A stretch of 26,124 nucleotides of DNA from Rhodocyclaceae bacterium UBA1310 (GTDB lineage Bacteria > Pseudomonadota > Gammaproteobacteria > Burkholderiales > Rhodocyclaceae), in the NCBI GenBank assembly GCA_002307175.1, contig DBTS01000027.1, positions 15,947 through 42,070 on the forward strand. Reading direction: 5' to 3'. The position numbers were made by a program, and so were the translations under genes. Below are positions 14,832 to 20,591 of the stretch, piece by piece. The notes below the pieces were generated by a model that saw only the letters and a list, made by a program, of their open reading frames with translations, made no database searches and was not told the origin of the DNA. Every line of letters starts with the position of its first letter. Within the stretch, counting starts at the first letter, position 1.

Positions 14832-14987
14832 ATGGATCTCTGGTGGTACGCCGCCAGGGGTTATCCGTTTGGCCCGCTGGGCGCGCTGGCGCTCGGCCGG
14901 CTGTTGCGGAAAGATCTGATCAGTTCAGATACGCCAGTCTGGCAGGAAGGCATTGCGGCGCGTCAGCGAATTACAGCTTCGGCATGA
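14832..14987 (+). pseudogene. Decayed GYF_2 copy in the array
   Basis: The frame beginning MDLWWYAARGYPFGP matches the start of the GYF_2 domain (WWY 4-6, GP 14-15) and continues to VWQEGI, as in the intact copies up to residue 41. It then loses the conserved Trp and stops at 14985-14987 after 51 residues. In another frame the next codons (from 14950) read ALRRVSELQL, which resembles the missing end of the domain (A-L-x-x-V-P-E-L). A deletion of about four or five codons plus a frameshift therefore explains the break. There is no linker, TM or C-terminal domain after it. It is best read as a relic of an eighth array gene; translation as a 51-aa peptide cannot be excluded. Confidence 0.65.
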
Positions 14988-15098
14988 ATTTGCGGGTACT
15001 TACTCGTTCGGAGCAATTCACTGCGTTCATTGCGCCCTGCATTTGCGGTGTATCCCGCGCAGGGGAGAGCGCGAGAACCAAATTTGAAGGGCCGCTCC

Positions 15099-16052
15099 AT
15101 GGAATGCTGGTGGTACATCGAAGAGGGTCAGCAATTGGGCCCGGTCAGCAGTGCGGTCATCCACCAACGGCTGCAGGCTGGGGACATCAATGCCTCCACA
15201 CCTGTGTGGCAGGAAGGTATGGTGGGCTGGCAATCGCTGGGGGCGATTCCGACACTGTACGGGCCGTTGCAGCCGCCACCTGGCGACGATGCCGCCTCAC
15301 CGCCAACGGCCCAAACCGCCGAGATACCGACGCAGCAGATATCGAACCAGGGCAGGGGAAGCGGCCGAAAAATCCTCTTCACCCTGGCACTGGCCGCAGG
15401 TGTGGCTTTGCTTATCGTTCTGGTGTCGCGGGGATCACTGGTTTTTGACATCTGGCAGGGATACCGCAATCCCCCCGACCTCCAACAGCATGCCATAAAC
15501 TTGCCGCCGCCAAACATTCCGCCAGCACAACAGAAAACGGAGCGGGAAGCTGCGCCAGATACAGCGCAAAAGCCTGTGCCACGGCCTGCCACGGACATCG
15601 CGAGAAGCCGCAATGCGTGGCATAACCCGATCTCTGGCAAAGATGCCGACATCGGCGCTGACTGGGTTATCCGCGACGATACCAGGCTTGCGCACAAGGC
15701 AATCTTCGCGCACACCTTCAGCATCGAAAACAATCACGCAATCGTCAGCCTGATTGGCGAAAAAATTTCCCCCATTTCTGGTTTGAGAGACATCGCAACA
15801 GCCTTCAGGCAGACAAACGCCAAAGAATATCAATTCATCGGGACAGAGCAGTATTTTGGCCACAATGGCGTCATGTTCTGGGAGTCCGACGCCAGAAACC
15901 GCAAAATGCCGGACGCGCTGGTCCATATACAGATCACCATCGTTGGTACACATGCCTGGACCATGATCTCCACCATCCCCTCACACGCACAACCGCAGGA
16001 CACCAACAGGCTCTACGCACTAAGTAATCAACTCTGGAAAACCGTCATGTAA
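15099..16052 (+). CDS. GYF_2-TM-WxNP protein, array member 5
   Basis: 317 aa. GYF_2 domain 1-53, beginning MECWWYIEEG, with WQEGM at 37-41 and PTL in place of PEL at 51-53. Short linker; TM about 91-113; juxtamembrane IWQGY at 118-122; a Pro/Gln-rich stalk about 124-170; C-terminal domain opening WHNPIS at 174-179 and ending NQLWKTV. The ATG at 15099 follows GAAGG by 8 nt and is fixed by the WWY alignment. It starts 111 nt after the stop of the decayed copy. Inner-membrane location with the GYF_2 head in the cytosol is predicted. Function unknown. Confidence 0.83.
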   Translation: MECWWYIEEGQQLGPVSSAVIHQRLQAGDINASTPVWQEGMVGWQSLGAIPTLYGPLQPPPGDDAASPPTAQTAEIPTQQISNQGRGSGRKILFTLALAAGVALLIVLVSRGSLVFDIWQGYRNPPDLQQHAINLPPPNIPPAQQKTEREAAPDTAQKPVPRPATDIARSRNAWHNPISGKDADIGADWVIRDDTRLAHKAIFAHTFSIENNHAIVSLIGEKISPISGLRDIATAFRQTNAKEYQFIGTEQYFGHNGVMFWESDARNRKMPDALVHIQITIVGTHAWTMISTIPSHAQPQDTNRLYALSNQLWKTVM

Positions 16053-16276
16053 GGGGATGTGGCAAGTGCATTTCATGCCTCTAGCTGACATACCGTGTTC
16101 CAGCACGAAACCGGCTACCGTAAACCCTGAGTTGGTAACTGGGGGCCATACCGGCATACTGCACACAGCGTAAAGTACAGCAAGGTAACAAGAGTCGGCG
16201 CGGGAAGTAGGAGCTTCCCATGCAGGCTTCCATGCAGTCAGGGCATACCCGCACAAATAAGAAAGGGGCCTGGGCG

Positions 16277-17128
16277 ATGGTGACATGGTGGTATTCCGAG
16301 GGCAGCTTCCGCGTTGGCCCTGTTGATTTCGACTGTATCCGGCGCCTGCTGCTGGATTACAAACTCGGTGAGAAAACGCTGGTGTGGCACAAGGGCATGG
16401 AGGAGTGGCTGCCTGTGGCCGCGATTCCAGAGTTATCCTGCTTCGTGCCACCTGCGGGCACCGCTCCACCGAAAAAAAAGCTTCCCGAAGCCTTTGTGTC
16501 GCCGTTAAAGCCCTTCACCGCCAGCGAGCTGGTGGGGTCGGATTTATGGCAAAAACTCATCAACACCGTCACCGCGCTGACACTCGTCTCGCTGACGCTG
16601 TTTGTGGCCGCCACCACCGTGAAGGCTGTGATCGCCAATCGGGCAGGGCAGCTAGCCAGCGCCAGCACAGGCGTTTCGGCACAGATGTGGCAGAACCCCA
16701 TTACCCGGCGTAACGCCCATCTTGATCCCATCTGGCAGGCCCGCTCCAGCGTCAGCCTTGGCCAGCGAGATTACCTGTTTGCAGATTCCGCACAGCGCAC
16801 CCTGCTCAAGCTCACCATGGAAGAAACGCAGGGGCTCACGCTGGAAAAATTTGTCAGTCTCCTGCGTCAGAAAACCGCCCGCGAAATTGCCCTGACAGAC
16901 GAAGGGCGCTTTGGCCTGCGCAATGGCGCTCGGATCTGGCAGGCCGAGGGCCATCTCGCCAGCCAGCCAGAACTGCTTCTGCAAATCCAGCTCATGCAGA
17001 TTGGTAGCGCCTACTGGCAGATCATCACGCTGCGCCGTGCCGCTGATGCGGCAGCCATTGAAATGCTCGATACGCTGAGAAGCGAATTATGGACAACCGT
17101 TAGTGATTCAGGGATCACCCACCCATGA
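16277..17128 (+). CDS. GYF_2-TM-WxNP protein, array member 6
   Basis: 283 aa. GYF_2 domain 1-53 (MVTWWYSEGS; WHKGM 37-41; PEL 51-53), with a short Lys-rich linker instead of the long Pro/Gln one. TM about 94-118. C-terminal domain opens WQNPIT at 138-143 and ends SELWTTV. Its C-terminal domain is the closest relative of that in member 1: DP[IM]W, [FL]x.D.AQ, KLT.E, KTA..I and YWQI[IM]T recur in order. It lacks the juxtamembrane [WY][KQ]G[YF] motif of members 2-5. ATG 16277 follows GAAAGGGG. A 224-nt gap separates it from member 5, with a small hairpin near 16203-16220, so a separate promoter is possible. Confidence 0.83.
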   Translation: MVTWWYSEGSFRVGPVDFDCIRRLLLDYKLGEKTLVWHKGMEEWLPVAAIPELSCFVPPAGTAPPKKKLPEAFVSPLKPFTASELVGSDLWQKLINTVTALTLVSLTLFVAATTVKAVIANRAGQLASASTGVSAQMWQNPITRRNAHLDPIWQARSSVSLGQRDYLFADSAQRTLLKLTMEETQGLTLEKFVSLLRQKTAREIALTDEGRFGLRNGARIWQAEGHLASQPELLLQIQLMQIGSAYWQIITLRRAADAAAIEMLDTLRSELWTTVSDSGITHP

Positions 17129-17179
17129 AGCCATGCGGGTATCATGACGGAAATCCAGTTCAGATACGGAAACAAGTCC

Positions 17180-18058
17180 ATGACATCATGGTGGTATGCA
17201 GAAAACGGCCAGCAGTTTGGCCCAATTGACCAGAACAGCCTCACGCAACATTTCCGCGCAGGCAAAGTCACCCCGCAGACGCTGGTCTGGCGTGAGGGCA
17301 TGGCCCAGTGGCAAAACCTCGCCTCGGTGCCGGAACTGCGGATACTCATGGCGCCGCCGGTTCCCTCCATGCCACCGATACCGCAGCGGGCGCCAACCCC
17401 ATCCGCCATCCAGCCCCAGCCGCACGCTATCCCTCAGGCCCGGCCCACCGCGCCGGCCAACACTTATGCTGCGAATTATGCCCAAGCCTACCAAAGCCCG
17501 CAGGCGGTAACTGCAATAGCGGAACCAGAAGTGCATGGAAGACCGGCCAGCATAATGGAGCGTTATCTGGCCCGCTCTTTGGATGTATGGATTGCAGTGC
17601 TCATCGTGATAATCCCATATATCCTGCTATTTGTTCTCGGACTGGGAAGCATATTGGCTGAGCACAAGTACGTCATCGCATTCATCTTGTGTGCGCTGTC
17701 ATTTTTCGTGGACGCCCTGATTTTCGGTATTTTTGGCAACACCCCCGGCAAGGCGCTACTTGGTGTACGGGTTTTGCGAAGCAATGGAAGCAAACCGGGA
17801 TTTGGGCATTATCTGATGCGCAATATCAAGGTCTGGATTCGCGGTTTGGGCCTGGGCATTCCGCCCTTCAATTTTTTTGCGCCGCTGTTGCAGGCCAACC
17901 GTCTCAGCAAATCCCAGCCAGTATCCTATGACAGAGCCAGCCAGGATCAGGTCATCACTGTACCGGTAGCTCCCTGGCGCAAGGCGGTATTCACCATCCT
18001 GTATATCCTCTTCTCACTTTATTTGATCATTTTCTACATCATTCCCCAAATGAACTGA
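17180..18058 (+). CDS. GYF_2-RDD membrane protein, array member 7
   Basis: 292 aa. GYF_2 domain 1-53 (MTSWWYAENG; WREGM 37-41; PEL 51-53), Pro/Ala/Gln linker about 58-120, then an RDD domain about 121-258 with YLARSLD, FFVDALIFGIFGN and TPGKALLGVRVL, and a last hydrophobic helix about 268-288. Unlike member 2, the protein ends after this helix and has no WxNP C-terminal domain. It may be a natural short form, or the C-terminal part may have been lost: the palindromic repeat begins at the final base of its stop codon. Start ATG 17180 is set by alignment; the ribosome site is weak. It lies 51 nt after member 6. Confidence 0.86.
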   Translation: MTSWWYAENGQQFGPIDQNSLTQHFRAGKVTPQTLVWREGMAQWQNLASVPELRILMAPPVPSMPPIPQRAPTPSAIQPQPHAIPQARPTAPANTYAANYAQAYQSPQAVTAIAEPEVHGRPASIMERYLARSLDVWIAVLIVIIPYILLFVLGLGSILAEHKYVIAFILCALSFFVDALIFGIFGNTPGKALLGVRVLRSNGSKPGFGHYLMRNIKVWIRGLGLGIPPFNFFAPLLQANRLSKSQPVSYDRASQDQVITVPVAPWRKAVFTILYILFSLYLIIFYIIPQMN

Positions 18059-18200
18059 GAAGCTGTTCACGATCTGTAGCGAGAAGGCGTCAGCGGGCTG
18101 AAGAGCAGCGCAGAAACCGGAGTTTATTCGTATAAATGAGGATTTCGAGCAGCGCATGAGGCCCGATCACGCCTTCGCAGTAAGATCATGAACAGCTTCT
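18058..18200. mobile_element. MITE-like 143-bp imperfect palindrome
   Basis: The termini are inverted repeats: AGAAGCTGTTCA at the left and its complement at the right, and the similarity of the two arms extends inward (AAGGCGT, GGGC) to a near-palindromic centre around TTTATTCGTATAAAT. It encodes no protein. Arms of the same element occur at 9015-9053 (2 mismatches in 39) and 26074-26124 (3 mismatches in 51), so it is a dispersed repeat family. No target-site duplication is obvious. Transcribed, it would fold into a long hairpin, and it may end transcription of the GYF_2 array. The parent transposon is not in the window. Confidence 0.8.
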
Positions 18201-18215
18201 GAGATCCCTATCGGT

Positions 18216-18242
18216 GCGGGCCTGCAGATGCTGTTGGCCCGC
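18216..18242 (-). terminator. Possible hairpin terminator after the cupin gene
   Basis: 7-bp arms GCGGGCC / GGCCCGC with a 13-nt loop, 34 nt after the cupin stop codon on the minus strand. There is no T-run, so this is a weak call. Confidence 0.3.
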
Positions 18243-18276
18243 TACAGAGATCTGCTGCGCATCGCTGCACAATGCT

Positions 18277-18600
18277 TCAAGGCAGATAATCCTCACGCAC
18301 CGGTGCAAACACCTCGACGGCCAGGGCATCTTCCAGCACCTCTGCGCCATGCTCTACACCCCCTGCGATACACCACGCATCGCCTGCGGCGAGATCACGC
18401 ACCTCGTCTCCAATTGCCAGCCGCAGGCGGCCTGATACCAGATAGCCCGTCTGCTCATGCGGATGCGCATGGCGCGGCAATACCGATCCCTGCTTCAGGC
18501 GGAATTCCACCATCAGCGTCTTTTCCCCATGCACCAGCGTCTTGCGTTCTATTCCGGCCAGGGCGACCTGATAGCCTTGTTGAGAGTGCGCTCCAAACAT
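18277..18600 (-). CDS. Small single-domain cupin protein
   Basis: A 107-aa cupin_2-type protein. The metal-binding motif HAHPHEQ (H44, H46, Q50) and a later His near 84 (GGVEHGAEV) match the usual cupin ligands, and SGRLRLAIGDEV between them is typical. The ATG at 18600 was chosen because GAGGGG lies 7 nt upstream; the frame is open further upstream, but that region contains a terminator hairpin. Single-domain cupins of this kind are metal-dependent enzymes or sugar/ligand-binding proteins, so the reaction cannot be assigned. It follows the NTF2-like gene by 89 nt on the same strand but is probably separated from it by the terminator at 18616-18642. Confidence 0.85.
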   Translation of the reverse strand: MFGAHSQQGYQVALAGIERKTLVHGEKTLMVEFRLKQGSVLPRHAHPHEQTGYLVSGRLRLAIGDEVRDLAAGDAWCIAGGVEHGAEVLEDALAVEVFAPVREDYLP

Positions 18601-18615
18601 TGTCCATCCCCTCGC

Positions 18616-18642
18616 AATAAAATGGCGGGCACCAGGCCCGCC
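18616..18642 (-). terminator. Terminator after the radical SAM / NTF2-like pair
   Basis: A perfect 7-bp GC stem (GGCGGGC / GCCCGCC) with a 5-nt loop, followed on the minus strand by ATTTTATTG. It lies 47 nt after the NTF2-like stop codon and just upstream of the cupin ribosome site. Confidence 0.6.
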
Positions 18643-18689
18643 AGAATGATTGCAGATGGCAGGCTGACAACCCACCATACGACCAAGGA

Positions 18690-19088
18690 TCAGCCTGGAT
18701 AGCCAGAGAAGTGATCGCCGACGATCCACCAGTGGCCGTTTTCGCAGACCAGGAAGAACATGTCGCGACCGCCGGCTTTGACGTTGCGGCCGTCCCTGAG
18801 GAAGTCAATCTTGTAGTAGTAGCTCACCACTGCCGCGTCGCCGAAGAGGCGCACGACGGGGTCTATCTCGCGCCATTCCTTGACAGGGCAAGCCTGTGCG
18901 AAGGCTTTCCAGCCCGCCACGCAGGCTGCCGCACCATCACGGCGCAGATTCTCGGATGCCGTCAGCGCGAGCATGCGCGGATGGAAGTAGTGTTCCAGAT
19001 CGTTGGTGTTGCCACGCGTCCACGCCAGATTCATGGCGTGTACGGTGGCCCAGACCTGCTGCTCGCGCGGATCGGCGAAAAGAATCAT
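18690..19088 (-). CDS. NTF2-like (SnoaL/DUF4440-type) protein
   Basis: 132 aa with the cone-fold pattern of the NTF2-like superfamily: an N-terminal helix (EQQVWATVHAMNLAWTRG), HPRMLALTASENLRRDG, a central helix around GWKAFAQAC, then antiparallel strands (DAAVVSYYYKIDFLRDG; RDMFFLVCENGHWWIVGDHFS). Members range from enzymes to binding proteins. Its ATG overlaps the stop codon of the radical SAM gene (ATGA), so the two are translationally coupled and probably act together, for example as a partner, substrate carrier or later-acting enzyme. No signal peptide is seen, so it is likely cytoplasmic. Confidence 0.85.
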   Translation of the reverse strand: MILFADPREQQVWATVHAMNLAWTRGNTNDLEHYFHPRMLALTASENLRRDGAAACVAGWKAFAQACPVKEWREIDPVVRLFGDAAVVSYYYKIDFLRDGRNVKAGGRDMFFLVCENGHWWIVGDHFSGYPG

Positions 19089-20269
19089 GGCATGATCTCT
19101 ACGTACTCATACACTTCGCAGTCAGTGATGAGCTTGCGGACGGGCAGGGTGGCATTGGCAAACCATTCCTGCGGATTGTGGCGGTCGATCTCTTCACCCA
19201 TGAATTTGACGAGTTCGCAGATCGGCGCAACGACTTCGCGACGATACTCCTCATCCTTCTTAACGTAAGCCAGGAAAAGGTTTTTCATGCAGTTGCCGCG
19301 ACAGAAGGCATAGGCCTCGCAGCCCGTACATGGCATCGCCGGGTCGGGCTGCAGGGGGCTGGCACGCAGCCAGTTATCCACGACGCTGCCCTGCTGCATC
19401 TCCGGCAGGTAGAGCAGGTCGGGGCAGGGGAAGATGCGGCCATCTGGCATCACGTTGAGGATGTGAGTGGAGGCGCGGCACTGCGTCTTGCCCTGATACA
19501 TCTCCTGCACACGCGAGGGCATCACCTTGTTGCGCACCATGCCCATGATGGGGATGATCGGATAGAGGTGATCCGTGCGGCTGAAGAACTTGGCTATCAT
19601 CTGCGTGAGGATCGCCTTGCGCTTGGCCATGCCATCGGCGGGGTAGGCACCACGGTCTGCCACGAACTGGAAGTAGAGATAGTCAAACACTTCGGTGAGG
19701 CTGTCGAGCTCCTCGAAGGAAATTTCGGGGTGGCTCCAGGTGACGCGGGCGGTGACGCTTCCGTTGAGGTGCGGGCGCACGGCAGCGAGATTCTTCATCA
19801 CCTGGCGATAGATGCCCCGGCCCCGATAGCCGTCGGTGGTGGTTTCGCCGCCATCGATGGAAATCAGGAAGTTGGACATGCGCGCGAGGATTTCCGGTGC
19901 CACGCCATCGAGCAGGGTGCCATTGGTCTGCAGCTGAAAGCGGAAATTCGGGAAGCGTGCAATCACATCGTGCATGTACGCCTTGTTCAGCGTGGGCTCG
20001 CCGCCATAGAAGGTGACATAGGTCTCGTACCCGGCGAGATGCTTGTCCACAAAGGCGGCAAGCTGCTCCAGCGAGTAATCGACGTGCGTCTGTGAGCCCA
20101 GCACATCGCCGACCCCCAGCGAACAGTAGGTGCATTTCAGGTTGCACTTGAGCGTGGTGAGCAGTTGCAGCTCTACGCGGTGCCCCGGAATGGCGGGAAC
20201 TCCAGACGGTTGCTGCGCGTGCTGAACGGATGCGACGCGACACAAGGGAATGGGCTGAACAATCGACAT
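19085..20269 (-). CDS. Radical SAM enzyme with SPASM-like C-terminal cysteines
   Basis: 394 aa. The [4Fe-4S]-SAM motif C-x3-C-x2-C is at C42, C46 and C49 (KCNLKCTYCSLG), and the SAM-binding GGEP is at 89-92 (TFYGGEPTLN). The C-terminal part has C264, C282, C314, C317, C323 and C327 (the last in AFCRGNC), fitting an auxiliary Fe-S cluster domain like those of peptide-modifying enzymes. It reminds me of the putative peptide-modifying radical SAM group, but this was not checked. It is the first gene of a two-gene unit with the overlapping NTF2-like gene. No clear precursor peptide gene was found next to it. The ATG at 20269 has GGAAGTG upstream. It is transcribed divergently from the Pho-controlled phosphodiesterase. 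Confidence 0.9.
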   Translation of the reverse strand: MSIVQPIPLCRVASVQHAQQPSGVPAIPGHRVELQLLTTLKCNLKCTYCSLGVGDVLGSQTHVDYSLEQLAAFVDKHLAGYETYVTFYGGEPTLNKAYMHDVIARFPNFRFQLQTNGTLLDGVAPEILARMSNFLISIDGGETTTDGYRGRGIYRQVMKNLAAVRPHLNGSVTARVTWSHPEISFEELDSLTEVFDYLYFQFVADRGAYPADGMAKRKAILTQMIAKFFSRTDHLYPIIPIMGMVRNKVMPSRVQEMYQGKTQCRASTHILNVMPDGRIFPCPDLLYLPEMQQGSVVDNWLRASPLQPDPAMPCTGCEAYAFCRGNCMKNLFLAYVKKDEEYRREVVAPICELVKFMGEEIDRHNPQEWFANATLPVRKLITDCEVYEYVEIMP

Positions 20270-20374
20270 GAATCAAACACTTCCAACAAAAAAAGAACCC
20301 GCAATTCTATTAGGGTTTCGTGTTTTGTGCGAAATGTTCACAGCAAACATTCGCATAGACTGCAAAAAGATGAA

Positions 20375-20408
20375 TTGTCATCGAACTGTAATCAAGCCTG
20401 CCTAGCAT
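20375..20408 (+). promoter_or_regulatory. Pho box and -10 of a PhoB-dependent promoter
   Basis: TTGTCAT at 20375-20381 and CTGTAAT at 20386-20392, separated by 4 nt, match the PhoB box layout (two CTGTCAT-like 7-mers, 11-bp period). TAGCAT at 20403-20408 follows after 10 nt, the usual distance of a -10 in PhoB-activated promoters, with no separate -35. It points to the phosphodiesterase gene at 20592 and predicts induction by phosphate starvation. Confidence 0.75.
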
Positions 20409-20416
20409 CGGGGCAG

Positions 20417-20440
20417 GTCGTCGCTCCAGCAGCGGACGAC
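20417..20440 (+). promoter_or_regulatory. Stem-loop at the start of the phosphodiesterase leader
   Basis: GTCGTCGCT and AGCGGACGAC pair with one bulged base around a 5-nt loop, starting about 9 nt after the predicted -10, so it would sit at the very 5' end of the mRNA. The leader is long (about 175 nt) and shows no other feature I recognise. Confidence 0.35.
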
Positions 20441-20591
20441 AGGGTGGGTTCCCCCTCACTGGCAACACCGCTCCGAAAGCCGCCTGCGCAGAGGATAGCC
20501 CTCGCCACCGACATTTCCCCGGGTTGTCGCTACAGGTAGGGCGCCCATTTTTCCAGACTGTTTCGCTCAAATATCCGAGAAGGTCGTAGCC

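Noticed and set aside
14843..15448. 201-aa plus-strand frame spanning the GYF_2 relic and member 5
   Set aside because: It is out of frame with both GYF_2 domains and lacks any motif; chance frame.
18896..20095. 399-aa open frame on the plus strand opposite the radical SAM gene
   Set aside because: The opposite strand has the complete radical SAM motifs; this frame is a shadow.
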